A stretch of DNA of 40,167 nucleotides, taken from the NCBI GenBank assembly GCA_031549345.1, contig JAVBPY010000014.1, forward strand, positions 1 through 40,167, given 5' to 3'. The position numbers were made by a program, and so were the translations under genes. This document shows positions 30,751-40,014 of this stretch, one piece after another. The notes beneath the pieces are model-generated. The model was not told the origin of the DNA and made no database searches. It saw only the letters and a list, made by a program, of their open reading frames with translations. The stretch is from CASFRF01 sp031549345 (GTDB lineage Bacteria > Verrucomicrobiota > Lentisphaeria > Victivallales > Victivallaceae). Each line of letters opens with the position of its first letter. Position 1 is the first letter of the stretch.

Positions 30751-31863
30751 ATGAAACTCCAACGACTCATCATTACTTGCGGCGGAACCGGTGGCCATTT
30801 CTATCCCGGCCTGAGCTTGGCGCGTACTTTCGCGGAGCGTGGCGGGAGTGTATTGCTCCTCCTGTCCGGTATTCACGCGGCACGCCAGAAGGCCATTGCG
30901 GAAAAAAACGGCATCCGCGCGTTGACATTGCCGGAGATGCCGAGTCCCGGGTTCCGCCATCCCCTCCGGGCGTTCCGTTTCCTGCGCGGACTTTTCGGCG
31001 GAACGCTTCAGGCGCGCCGGGAAATACGCGCGTTCCGGCCCGATGCATTGCTTGGGATGGGTTCGTTCGCCTCCTTGCCGGCGATTTTCGCCGCGCGTCT
31101 TCTGCGTTGTCCGATTTTTCTGCACGACGGCAACGCCCGTATCGGCAAGGCCAATCGTTTTTTGAGCCGCCAGGCTCGCTTCCTGGGGACGGCATTCCCG
31201 GCGGTCAACGCAAACCGCTGCCGCTGCCCCGTTGCCTGCACCGGACTGCCGCTCCGCCCGGAACTGCTCCAGACGCCCCTTGCCGCCGCTGAAGCGCGCC
31301 GGGCGCTTGCCGACCGCTTCGGCATTCCGCTGGAGCCCAATCGGACGACCATCCTGATTTTCGGCGGCAGCCAGGGAGCACAGGCGTTGAACCAGCGCGT
31401 GCCGGAAGCGCTCTTTTTACTGCGCGACATCCCTTTTCAGGTTCTACACCTAAGCGGTCCCGGAAAGTTCGATGATGCGAAGGCTGTTTATGCCAACGCC
31501 CCCTTCCCCGCCCTTGTCCTTCCCGCGACGGAGGAAATGGCGCTCTTTTACGCGGCGGCGGACCTGGTTGTCTCCCGCTCCGGCGGGAGTACGGTGGCGG
31601 AGCTGGCGCAATTCGGCAAACCCACACTGCTTATCCCCTATCCTTACGCGGCGGAAGACCACCAGACCGATAACGCACGGCATTTCGCCGCGGCGGGCGC
31701 GGTCATCCCCAACGCGCGTTGCACGGCCGATCATCTGACGGCGCTGCTGCGTGAATTTCTTCAATCCCCGGAAAAAAGGGATCGCTGCGCTTCCGCGGCG
31801 GCGGCCCTGGCGCGTCCCGATGCATCGGACGCCCTTCTGCAAGCAATAGAACAACACATTTGA
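30751..31863 (+). CDS. murG: UDP-N-acetylglucosamine transferase MurG
   Basis: 370 residues of the GT-B fold. The N-terminal loop is ITCGGTGGHFYPGLSLA and the second G-loop is LIFGGSQGAQALNQ; the donor-site region is VVSRSGGSTVAELAQFGKPT then EDHQTDNARHFAAAGA. It makes lipid II from lipid I at the inner face of the membrane. The acceptor-side motif reads HDGNARIGKANRFL where HEQNAVPGLTNRLL is usual, so the enzyme is somewhat divergent. No ribosome site is visible and the start lies just after a terminator. No other mur or division genes are adjacent, unlike the usual dcw cluster. Confidence 0.9.
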   Translation: MKLQRLIITCGGTGGHFYPGLSLARTFAERGGSVLLLLSGIHAARQKAIAEKNGIRALTLPEMPSPGFRHPLRAFRFLRGLFGGTLQARREIRAFRPDALLGMGSFASLPAIFAARLLRCPIFLHDGNARIGKANRFLSRQARFLGTAFPAVNANRCRCPVACTGLPLRPELLQTPLAAAEARRALADRFGIPLEPNRTTILIFGGSQGAQALNQRVPEALFLLRDIPFQVLHLSGPGKFDDAKAVYANAPFPALVLPATEEMALFYAAADLVVSRSGGSTVAELAQFGKPTLLIPYPYAAEDHQTDNARHFAAAGAVIPNARCTADHLTALLREFLQSPEKRDRCASAAAALARPDASDALLQAIEQHI

Positions 31864-31879
31864 GTTTTATCGAGGTCCA

Positions 31880-33481
31880 ATGATTGCCGCATCCAATGTT
31901 TCCATGCGTTTCGGACAGCAGAAGCTGTTTGAAAATGTTTCCGTCAAGTTCAAACCCGGCGCCCGCTACGGCTTAATCGGCGCAAATGGTTCCGGGAAGT
32001 CCACATTTATGAAGATTCTCGCCGGCCAGATGACGCCGACGACCGGTGATGTCGCCATCGACAAGGATCGTCAGCTCGGTTTCCTCCGGCAGGATCATTA
32101 CGAATACGAGAATGTCCGTATCCTCGATGCGGTCTGCATGGGGAACGAGAAACTCTGGAAGGTGCACACCGAACGCGAATACCTTTACAGCAAGGCGGAT
32201 CTTACCGACGAGGAGGAAGAGCGCGCCAATGACATCGAGGGGCTCTTCTCCGACGCGGGCGGCTATACGATGGAGGCCGACGCGGCCAAGCTCCTCGTCG
32301 GCCTCGGCATCGAGGAATCGAAACATGAGGAGCCGCTATCCTCGCTCACGGGGGGATTCAAGCTCCGCGTTCTTCTGGCGCAGGTCCTTTTTTACAACCC
32401 GGATATTCTTCTCCTGGACGAGCCGACCAACCACTTGGATATCGCCAGCATCGACTGGCTTTGTTCTTTCCTGAAAAATCACAAGGGAACGGTCATCGTC
32501 ATCTCCCACAACCGTTACTTTTTAAACGAAGTTTCGACCCATATCGCCGACTTGGACTACGCGGAAATCCGTTTTTTCACCGGCAACTACGACGATTTCA
32601 TGACCGCCAACGCCATCGCGCTGGAGAACCAGAAAAAAGAGAACCAGAAAAAAGAAACCCGCATCGCCGATCTCAAGGAATTCATCAACCGCTTCGGCGC
32701 AAACGCCTCCAAAGCCCGGCAGGCGACCTCGCGCCAGAAGGAATTGGAAAAAATTCAGCTGGACGAAATCAAGCCGAGTTCGCGCGTTTCTCCTTTCATC
32801 CGCTTCAATCCGGTGCAGCGCCTCGGCGAAAAAGTCATCGTCGCCGAAGAAATTGCAAAGACATACGACCGGACGCTCTTCAAAAATCTCAATCTCTCCA
32901 TCGGCAACACGGAAAAAGTCGGCATCATCGGCACCAACGGCGTGGGAAAAACCACTCTCCTGAAGACACTGCTCGGCAACATAACGCCGGACGCCGGAAC
33001 GGTCCGGCACGGCGACACCGCGATGTTCTCCTACTTCCCGCAGGATTCCGCCGACATCCTTGAAATGGAAGACCGCGCCATCGACTGGCTCGCCCGCTTC
33101 AGCCCGGAAGAAGGACTTACCGAAGGGGAACTCCGCTCGTTCATGGGGAAAATGCTCTTTTCCGGCGATGAGGTGAACAAGAAAGTAAAGGTGCTCTCCG
33201 GGGGAGAAAAGGCCCGCCTGATCATCGCTAAAATGCTGCTCGACGCGGGCAACGTGCTTGTCCTTGATGAACCGACCAACCACTTGGATCTGGAGTCGAT
33301 CGAGGCGCTTAACTATGCGCTTTCCCTCTACGGCAACACAGTCCTCTTCGTCAGCCACGACCGGGAGTTTTTGAGCAGCCTCGCCACGCGGATCATCGAA
33401 GTAACCCCGGAAGGAATCACCGACTTTCCCGGCACCCTCGCGGAATACGAAGATTTCAAAAAGCGGCGACGCAAACAGTAA
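31880..33481 (+). CDS. ybiT: ABC-F ATPase, YbiT type
   Basis: 533 residues, two ABC domains without membrane segments. First Walker A GANGSGKST and LLLDEPTNHLDIASI; second Walker A GTNGVGKTT, LSGGEKARLIIAKML and VLDEPTNHLDLESIEALN. The opening MIAASNVSMRFGQQKLFENV and the linker NRFGANASKARQATSRQKEL match YbiT closely. ABC-F proteins bind the ribosomal E site and modulate translation. The first signature motif reads SSLTGGFKLRVLL, a natural variant in this subgroup. GAGG precedes the ATG; the gene starts 16 nt after murG. Confidence 0.95.
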   Translation: MIAASNVSMRFGQQKLFENVSVKFKPGARYGLIGANGSGKSTFMKILAGQMTPTTGDVAIDKDRQLGFLRQDHYEYENVRILDAVCMGNEKLWKVHTEREYLYSKADLTDEEEERANDIEGLFSDAGGYTMEADAAKLLVGLGIEESKHEEPLSSLTGGFKLRVLLAQVLFYNPDILLLDEPTNHLDIASIDWLCSFLKNHKGTVIVISHNRYFLNEVSTHIADLDYAEIRFFTGNYDDFMTANAIALENQKKENQKKETRIADLKEFINRFGANASKARQATSRQKELEKIQLDEIKPSSRVSPFIRFNPVQRLGEKVIVAEEIAKTYDRTLFKNLNLSIGNTEKVGIIGTNGVGKTTLLKTLLGNITPDAGTVRHGDTAMFSYFPQDSADILEMEDRAIDWLARFSPEEGLTEGELRSFMGKMLFSGDEVNKKVKVLSGGEKARLIIAKMLLDAGNVLVLDEPTNHLDLESIEALNYALSLYGNTVLFVSHDREFLSSLATRIIEVTPEGITDFPGTLAEYEDFKKRRRKQ

Positions 33482-33497
33482 ATTTCGTTCCTATCAC

Positions 33498-33525
33498 TTG
33501 AAAACGACCAAATACAACCTATAGT
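33498..33525 (+). promoter_or_regulatory. Promoter of the envelope/export operon
   Basis: TTGAAA (33498-33503), 16-nt spacer, TATAGT (33520-33525), 17 nt after the ybiT stop, giving a leader of about 80 nt. Confidence 0.6.
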
Positions 33526-33610
33526 AAATCGTTGCGCGATCTTCCCGGACAAGTCGGAAACGCACCGCACGGAAACGCAGCGAGCATACGGGAAAACCGG
33601 AATAAAAAAT

Positions 33611-35464
33611 ATGTTGAACGAGCTTTTGACAAACTACTCCAACTGGGTTGTCTATCCTGTCATAGCACTTATCCTTTCCGCTTTCCTGACCCGTGTTGCC
33701 GTTCATGTCCTGCCGCGGCTTGGATATGTGGCCCAACCGGGCGGGCGGCGCATCCACCAGAGGCTTATTCCCTGCGGCGGGGGGATTGCCATCATCATCG
33801 CCTTCTTCTTTGCCTTCGGACTTTGGTCGGAACATATGACGCCGGGGGCTCTCACCTTCTGCCACCGTCTTTTTTTGCCTGCGGCGATTCTCGCCACGCT
33901 CGGCATGATCGACGACCGCCGGGAATTGCCCGCCTGGGGCAAGCTGCCCGTGCAGCTTCTGGTCGCCTTCCTCGTCTGGTATGGAGCCGAACACGAATAC
34001 GCTTTTGCGGGTTGGACGTTGCCCTGGTATCTTTCGCTGGTTTTCACGACCGTCTGGATTGTCATCATCATGAACGCCTTCAACCTGATCGACGGGCTCG
34101 ATGGGCTCGCCTCCGGATTGGCGGTCGTTTCCGGATGCTGTATGGCCATCTGGTTTCTCATGGTCGGCGGACATGTTTCGGAAGCGATGGCGATGTTGGT
34201 CCTTGTCGGCGCCTGCCTCGGATTCCTGCGTTACAACTTCCACCCGGCGCGCATTTTCCTGGGTGATACAGGGAGCACGTTCCTCGGCCTTGTGTTCGCG
34301 GCGGCAAGTTTGTCCACCATGGATTACGCCGTTACGGCGACCTCGCTTCTCCTCCCGCTTCTCGCCCTCGGTGTTCCGCTTTTCGACGTTTTTCTGGCAA
34401 TCTGGCGGCGCAGCGCACGCAAGCTCCTCGACCCGAACGCGGGCGGAATCATGACCGGCGACCAGGATCACCTTCATCATCGCCTTTTCCGCAAATTCCG
34501 GAAACAGAGCGCGACGGCGCTGACGATGTATCTTGTCGCGAGTCTTTTTTCCGGCGCCGTTCTCCTGATCCTTCTTTTCCGGAGCTTCCACGCGATTGTT
34601 TATATTATTCTATTGGTTGTTGTTTTGTTCGCGGTCCGCCAAATGGCGGGGGTGGAGCTCAGCGATTCGGCACGCCTGATTCAAAACGGATTGGCCAAGC
34701 CGCGACGGGGCCTCCTTTTGAATTTAGTCCACCCTTTCATCGATCTCGCGATCATTACCGCTTCTTTTTTTCTTGCGCTTACAATATTCAACTTTCCGAT
34801 CGAGATACGTTTTCTTGCGTATCCTTTCGCACCACTTCTTCTTTTTCTTTTCTTTTCCAAAACCTACCGGGTCTACTGGCTCCGCGCGGGGCTTACCGAC
34901 TACTCGCGCCTGACCTTCCTTCTTTTCTCCGGTTCGCTCATCGGCGGCATGACCTTCTTTTATTGCGAATATGCGACACTCCGGCAGGAATACGATCTTT
35001 CGCTCCGGGCATTCACGGGGGCATGCGTTCTTTTTTCCACACTAAGCACGCTTTTTGTCCTGATTGAGCGCCTTCTCCTGCATTACGCGGCCTCCTTCTG
35101 GTTTCACGAGCTTCATTTGCGCCGCCAATTGCCGGAGAACCAGAAACGAATCGTCATTTATGGCGGCGGGTTCAGCTGCCGGGTGTATGTTTCCTACGTC
35201 TACTGCGCCCAGCATACGGACGATTCCGAGTTGATTATCGGCCTGATCGACGACGACCCGGTCTTGGACGGCCTTCATCTTTACGGATTCCCCGTTTTCG
35301 GCGGCCTTGACGACATTGAAGAAATCTACGAAAAACATCCGTTCCATAAACTTATCGTAACCCCTTCCAACATCAGCGAAGAAAAATTCGATCGTCTTTC
35401 CAACTTCTGCAAACCAAAGGGCATAGAGATCGCGCGCCTCGCCATTGAACTTAAACAGTGCTGA
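33611..35464 (+). CDS. WecA/TagO-like glycosyl-1-phosphate transferase fused to CapD-type membrane/Rossmann module
   Basis: 617 residues. The N-terminal half (about 1-345) is a polyprenyl-phosphate sugar-1-phosphate transferase of about 10-11 membrane helices with all family motifs: MIDDRRELPAWGK (D101, D102), NAFNLIDGLDGL (155-166), FLGDTGST (217-223) and HLHHRLF (287-293). Residues about 370-500 form a second four-helix membrane block. Residues 513-617 are a Rossmann-like domain (RIVIYGGGFSC ... GLIDDDPVLDG, then GFPVFGGLDDI). The second half matches the N-terminal part of CapD/WbpM-like sugar dehydratases but ends before the catalytic SDR domain. Predicted role: starting a lipid-linked glycan, with a regulatory or recruiting tail. 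First gene of the export operon. Confidence 0.88.
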   Translation: MLNELLTNYSNWVVYPVIALILSAFLTRVAVHVLPRLGYVAQPGGRRIHQRLIPCGGGIAIIIAFFFAFGLWSEHMTPGALTFCHRLFLPAAILATLGMIDDRRELPAWGKLPVQLLVAFLVWYGAEHEYAFAGWTLPWYLSLVFTTVWIVIIMNAFNLIDGLDGLASGLAVVSGCCMAIWFLMVGGHVSEAMAMLVLVGACLGFLRYNFHPARIFLGDTGSTFLGLVFAAASLSTMDYAVTATSLLLPLLALGVPLFDVFLAIWRRSARKLLDPNAGGIMTGDQDHLHHRLFRKFRKQSATALTMYLVASLFSGAVLLILLFRSFHAIVYIILLVVVLFAVRQMAGVELSDSARLIQNGLAKPRRGLLLNLVHPFIDLAIITASFFLALTIFNFPIEIRFLAYPFAPLLLFLFFSKTYRVYWLRAGLTDYSRLTFLLFSGSLIGGMTFFYCEYATLRQEYDLSLRAFTGACVLFSTLSTLFVLIERLLLHYAASFWFHELHLRRQLPENQKRIVIYGGGFSCRVYVSYVYCAQHTDDSELIIGLIDDDPVLDGLHLYGFPVFGGLDDIEEIYEKHPFHKLIVTPSNISEEKFDRLSNFCKPKGIEIARLAIELKQC

Positions 35465-35497
35465 GCCGCGCCATCCGCCGAAAACCGGGGACTATTC

Positions 35498-38104
35498 ATG
35501 GGGGAAGAACCGAACACATTGCCGGCCCGCGACACGGCGGTCAACTGCCTCGTCGAAATTGCGAAGCTTCTGCCGGACGGAACCAACGTCGAAGCACTCT
35601 ATCAGGATATCGACGACGTGTCGAACGTCCGCGACGCAGTGCTGGCGATCACGGAAAAACTGAAGCTGAATCCGGAATCGCGCACCGACGTCGATTGCGA
35701 CGAGCTTCTTTCGTACTTCGGCGCGCCGATTCTTCTGGAGCTCCTGAACGGGAACTGGGTCCTTTTTCTTGGAGCGCGGCGTTCCATTACCCCGGGCGAA
35801 GAACCGCGCCTGGCCCTCTTTGATCCGCTGAGCAGCACCGCGGGAAAAATGATCTTCCTTTCGCCGGATCTTTTGAACAAATCCTGGTCGGGCGCGGCGA
35901 TTTTCTTGCGCAATCTGAGCAATCCGGGGTATTCCGCCGATGGGAAATTGACCTCCCTCTACTGCCTCACCGCCATCGCCCGCCACCATGGGGAGGTTAC
36001 CGATGTAAACCGTCTCCGGCACGAATATGCCATTCACGAGGAAGAGCCGCCCAAGCGCCTCCTGCGGCGCATGGCGGAACAGATGACCTTTACGACGCAC
36101 ATGTCGCGTTTTCGTTTCGACCGCCTTCCGCGTCTTCAAAATGTCTTTCCGGCAATGGGTTTCCGTAAGGATGGCAAAGCCGTCGTATTTTGCGGCGTGC
36201 GCCTCAAGGAGACGGAGGAGGAAACTGCGACGCCTCTCCTCGAGCTCGCCGTCTGGGACCCGACGCAGAGCGCGGGCGACGGGAATCGGATTTTTTTCAT
36301 CGACGAAGCAAAATACCGGGACGAATTTTCCGGGGATGTGTTGATTTTTAAAAAACACTATTCGCTCCTTGACGACAACCAGCCCTTCCGCCTCCGCTGG
36401 TTCCTGCCGGAGTTCTATCGGCAAAAAGCGCTCTTAGGACAGGTTGCCCTGGCGATTCTCGCCGTGAGCCTGATCGGGCTTACTGTCCCGTTGTTTTTCC
36501 AGAATGTTGTGGATAAAGTGCTCCCGCACAAGGGGTATACAACGCTTATGGTGCTCGGCGTCGGCGTCGTTGTTCTCCTCTGCTTCAGCGCGGTTCTGGA
36601 ATTCCTGGAAAATTATTTCCTGCTTCACGCAACCAACCGGATCGACATTCGCCTCGCCACGCGGACATTCGCCAAACTACTGAGCCTACCGGTGGATTTC
36701 TACGAACGCATCTCTTCCGGCGTGCTGATCAAGCACATGCAGCAGACGGAAAAAATACGCAACTTCTTAACGGGGAACTTGTTTTTCTCTGCGTTGGAAC
36801 TCGTTTCACTGGTTGTTTTCCTCCCCTTTCTTTTGTTTTACAGCGTACGCCTGACGTTGCTCGTGCTCTTCTTCACGTTCCTGATGGCGCTGGTGATCGC
36901 GCTTTTGATCAAGCCCTTTCAGCGGCGCCTCGAGGAGCTCTACATGGCCGAAGGCAAGCGACAGGGAATGCTCGTCGAAACCATTCAGGGGATCCGCACT
37001 GTCAAATCGCTTGCGCTCGAGCCCGCGCAGCAGCGCAAATGGAACGACACGGCGGCATTCGCCATCACCCGCTACTTCCGGGTGGCGAAGATATCCATGG
37101 TGGCGCGTACGATCAGTCAGCTGCTTGAGAAACTTATGTTCGTGGGCGTGATCTGGATGGGCGCGTACATGGTTTTCGACGGATTGATTTCGGTTGGCGC
37201 ACTGATCGCGTTCCAGATGCTTTCCGGACGCGTTACAAGCCCCCTTGTCCGGATCGTCGGACTGGTGCATGAATACCAGCAGACGGCTCTCTCGGTCAAA
37301 ATGCTCGGCGTGGTGATGAACACCAGTGCGGAGCAAGTGGGGGGCAACCTCCAGCATCCGCTGCGCGGAGAAATCACCATGGAAAACCTCCGCTTCCAGT
37401 ACACGCCGGACGGGCCGCTGGTCATCAACGATTTTTCGCTTCATATCCCCCCGGGGAGCACGATCGGTCTGGTCGGGCGGAGCGGTTCCGGCAAAACAAC
37501 GGTAACCAAGCTCCTGCAAGGGCTTTATCCGCTTCAGGGAGGAATCATCAAATACGATGGAATCGACGTGCGCGAAATCGACCGCGCCTCGTTACGCAGC
37601 AACATCGGCGTAGTTCTCCAAGATAACTACTTCTTCTCCGGAACCATCCGCGAAAATCTCACTCTCACAAAAAAAGACGCTTCCATGGAGGAGGTCATCT
37701 ACGCCGCGCGCATGGCCGGCGCGGATGAGTTCATCCAGAAAATGACGCGAGGGTACGAATCGATGCTGGAAGAAAACGCTTCCAACCTCTCCGGCGGCCA
37801 GCGCCAGCGTCTTGCGATCGCACGCGCGCTCCTGCCGAATCCGCGCATCATGATTTTCGACGAAGCGACCAGCGCATTGGATCCGGAGAGCGAAACATTG
37901 ATCCGTAAAAACCTGAAAATGATCGCCCGGAACCGTACGATGCTGATTATTTCGCACCGTCTTTCGGTCTTGTGCCGGGCAGATTTGATTCTCGTCATGG
38001 ACCGCGGCGAACTTGCCGAGCAAGGAACGCATGCCGAACTTCTCCGCAAGGGAGGAATCTACGCCGAGTTCTGGCGTCAACAGATGGGGGCGGAAGATGT
38101 TTAA
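35498..38104 (+). CDS. Type I secretion-type ABC exporter with two degenerate C39-like domains
   Basis: 868 residues, much longer than HlyB (about 707). Residues 11-140 and 148-288 are two related C39-peptidase-like units: RDTAVNCLVEIAKLL ... LALFDPLSS ... AAIFLRNL, and KLTSLYCLTAIARHHG ... LAVWDPTQS ... VLIFKKHY. In both, the catalytic Cys position appears to be Thr and the catalytic His is missing, so they should bind rather than cut cargo. A six-helix ABC membrane domain (about 305-600) is followed by an ATPase: Walker A GRSGSGKTT (660), NLSGGQRQR (763-771), IMIFDEATSALD and H-loop IISHR. It exports proteins or peptides together with the downstream adaptor, which overlaps it by 8 nt. Confidence 0.9.
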   Translation: MGEEPNTLPARDTAVNCLVEIAKLLPDGTNVEALYQDIDDVSNVRDAVLAITEKLKLNPESRTDVDCDELLSYFGAPILLELLNGNWVLFLGARRSITPGEEPRLALFDPLSSTAGKMIFLSPDLLNKSWSGAAIFLRNLSNPGYSADGKLTSLYCLTAIARHHGEVTDVNRLRHEYAIHEEEPPKRLLRRMAEQMTFTTHMSRFRFDRLPRLQNVFPAMGFRKDGKAVVFCGVRLKETEEETATPLLELAVWDPTQSAGDGNRIFFIDEAKYRDEFSGDVLIFKKHYSLLDDNQPFRLRWFLPEFYRQKALLGQVALAILAVSLIGLTVPLFFQNVVDKVLPHKGYTTLMVLGVGVVVLLCFSAVLEFLENYFLLHATNRIDIRLATRTFAKLLSLPVDFYERISSGVLIKHMQQTEKIRNFLTGNLFFSALELVSLVVFLPFLLFYSVRLTLLVLFFTFLMALVIALLIKPFQRRLEELYMAEGKRQGMLVETIQGIRTVKSLALEPAQQRKWNDTAAFAITRYFRVAKISMVARTISQLLEKLMFVGVIWMGAYMVFDGLISVGALIAFQMLSGRVTSPLVRIVGLVHEYQQTALSVKMLGVVMNTSAEQVGGNLQHPLRGEITMENLRFQYTPDGPLVINDFSLHIPPGSTIGLVGRSGSGKTTVTKLLQGLYPLQGGIIKYDGIDVREIDRASLRSNIGVVLQDNYFFSGTIRENLTLTKKDASMEEVIYAARMAGADEFIQKMTRGYESMLEENASNLSGGQRQRLAIARALLPNPRIMIFDEATSALDPESETLIRKNLKMIARNRTMLIISHRLSVLCRADLILVMDRGELAEQGTHAELLRKGGIYAEFWRQQMGAEDV

Positions 38105-39452
38105 ATCGTTCAAAAACCGCAAAGAAGGACCTGTCGCCGATTTCCAGCCGGATGCCATCTGGTTGGAATCCCGTCCAGTGCCGCTCCCGGCGCAAACAGT
38201 CTGGCTGGTTATTTTCGTGTTGCTTACACTTGGAATTCTCTGGACGTTTTTTGCGAAGGTGGATAAAATCGTAACGGCGGAGGGCCGTCTTGTAACCGTG
38301 CGCCAGAACATCACCATGAAACCTCTGGAACGCACGATCATCAAAACCGTGCACGTCCAGACAGGGGAACGCGTGAAGGCCGGACAAATCCTCTTCACCT
38401 TCGACCCGACGATTAACCAGGCCGACCTGGAACGCCTTCAGGAGCAGAAATTGAGTCTTAAGGCCCAACTTCAGCGTCTTCAGGCGGAGGAGAACGGCAT
38501 TGAATTCGTCACTCCGCCGGAGTTGAAAAAATCGCGCAATTACGAGTTGCAACAGCTTCTCTTCCAGTCGCGCCGCCTTTATTTCCAGGAAAAAGTCAAA
38601 ACCTACGATACAAACATCCGCCGCTACAAAGAGACCATCGACTCCATGATGAAGAGCGTGGAAAAATACATCGACCGCCAGGATAAAGTCAACGAAATCG
38701 AAAAGATGCTTGCCGCCTTGCGCGAAGAAAAAGTCATCTCCGTTAAAGAGCATCTGAATACACAGATCCAAGTGATCGGCATGGAACTCCAAATCGACGA
38801 GCAACGCATCCGCATCGCCGAATACGAACACCAGATCGCGGCGCTGGAGGCGGAAAAACAAACATTCCTCGGCGACTGGCGTCGAACGCGCGTGGAGGAA
38901 ATGGTAAACATCGAACGCGAGTTAATCAGCGTGGAAAAGAACATTCCCAAGTCGGAAATGCTCACCGAACAAGTGGAGCTTCGCGCACCCTGCGATGCAG
39001 TGGTTCACGAAATCGCCCCCTTCCCCGAAGGCTCGGCGGTCCGCGAGGCCGAATCGCTGATTACCCTTGTCCCCATCGGCGTTCCCATGGAGGCGGAGGT
39101 GGACATTCAGGCGCGCGACATCGGCACCATCAAACTCGGCGACACATGCCGCCTTAAATTCGACGCCTTTCCGTTCCAGCAAAACGGCACACTCGACGGC
39201 AAGGTGCGCAACCTTTCGCAAGACGCCTTTACGCGCAGCACGGAAGAAGCCCGTTCAGGCCAGGGTGCGCCCGGCTCGTATTACCGCGCCCGGATCCTGT
39301 ACTCCGGGGATTTCACCGGCAAAGCCAAGGGCGCAGTTCTTACGCCCGGAATGCGCCTCGTGGCGGAAATCAAAGTCGGCGAGCGCTCCGTCATCAGCTA
39401 CATCATCAATCCGTTGATTAAAGCGTTGGATGAATCCATTCGCGAACCGTAA
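38097..39452 (+). CDS. HlyD-family membrane fusion protein
   Basis: 451 residues. A cytosolic N-terminus of about 35 residues precedes one membrane helix (TVWLVIFVLLTLGILWTFF). The barrel-lipoyl half-motif is VDKIVTAEGRLVT, then IIKTVHVQTGERVKAGQ. A long helical hairpin (about 115-300, coiled-coil heptads with many E/K/Q) is followed by the second lipoyl half VELRAPCDAVVHEIAPFPEG and the HlyD C-terminal signature (PGMRLVAEIKVGERSVISYI). It links the ABC exporter to an outer-membrane channel. The start ATGTTTAAA overlaps the ABC stop. No TolC-like gene or cargo gene is seen before the window ends. Confidence 0.93.
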   Translation: MFKSFKNRKEGPVADFQPDAIWLESRPVPLPAQTVWLVIFVLLTLGILWTFFAKVDKIVTAEGRLVTVRQNITMKPLERTIIKTVHVQTGERVKAGQILFTFDPTINQADLERLQEQKLSLKAQLQRLQAEENGIEFVTPPELKKSRNYELQQLLFQSRRLYFQEKVKTYDTNIRRYKETIDSMMKSVEKYIDRQDKVNEIEKMLAALREEKVISVKEHLNTQIQVIGMELQIDEQRIRIAEYEHQIAALEAEKQTFLGDWRRTRVEEMVNIERELISVEKNIPKSEMLTEQVELRAPCDAVVHEIAPFPEGSAVREAESLITLVPIGVPMEAEVDIQARDIGTIKLGDTCRLKFDAFPFQQNGTLDGKVRNLSQDAFTRSTEEARSGQGAPGSYYRARILYSGDFTGKAKGAVLTPGMRLVAEIKVGERSVISYIINPLIKALDESIREP

Positions 39453-39508
39453 CTCCGTCTGAACGTTGGGAGAGTGGCGGGCCCTTTGTCCCCCACACCC
39501 GGAGCCGA

Positions 39509-39550
39509 CGTTCGGCCCCTCGGCGCCTTGCGGCGCAACAGGGCCGAACG
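39509..39550 (+). repeat. Nested inverted repeat, possible terminator of the export operon
   Basis: CGTTCGGCCC (39509-39518) pairs perfectly with GGGCCGAACG (39541-39550); inside, GCGCC pairs with GGCGC around TTGC. It lies 57 nt after the HlyD stop. No U-tract follows, so it may instead be a REP-like element. Confidence 0.6.
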
Positions 39551-39696
39551 GTCGCCCTGCACCCGTGTTATTGTCGGGGGGGATTGAGTGGGTGGATAGG
39601 CATGGGAATGCGAACCGCCCCTTGGGGACCCCGCACAAGGGCGCGGCCCTTGATGCGCCCGCCTTGCGGCGGGTTAAAGCTCCGCCCCACACGGTG

Positions 39697-39740
39697 CCCT
39701 GAACGCGGAAGCGCAACGCCCTGAACGCGGAAGCGCAACG
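39697..39740. repeat. Two tandem copies of a 22-bp unit
   Basis: CCCTGAACGCGGAAGCGCAA followed by CG is repeated exactly at 39697-39718 and 39719-39740. Confidence 0.9.
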
Positions 39741-40014
39741 CTCTGCTCCGAAGCCGCGGAGCGAATGCAAGGGAATTGTTTTGCGCAGCAGCGCAAAACA
39801 GCGAGGAGCGATTAGCGACGAAGCCGCGCGTAGCGCAGCGAAGCCTCCCCCCGGCGTAGCCCCGAATGGGGCGGTGAGGGGGTTGAAGCCGCAAGCGGCT
39901 TCAAGTAAGGCGCTGAAGGCGCCGCCGCGACTGCGAACAGAACAACCCAGTTCCTCGCCGACCGACCGGCATCTCGAATGGGGGTCTGGGGGAAAAGCGC
40001 GGTTTTCCCCCAGA

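Larger units (their letters stand above)
39453..40014. other. Palindrome-rich intergenic stretch without a convincing gene
   Basis: After the HlyD stop I see no open frame with native composition. The stretch is dense in short palindromes: GCCGCAAGCGGC, GGCGCTGAAGGCGCC, TTTTGCGCAGCAGCGCAAAA, CCCGCCTTGCGGCGGG. It resembles a mosaic of small dispersed repeats rather than decayed coding sequence. No integrase, tRNA or attachment site is visible. Confidence 0.6.

Noticed and set aside
39255..39770. Minus-strand open frame opposite the end of the HlyD gene
   Set aside because: Half of it is antisense to conserved HlyD coding sequence; the rest is low-complexity Arg/Ala/Gly/Pro sequence typical of GC-rich shadow frames.
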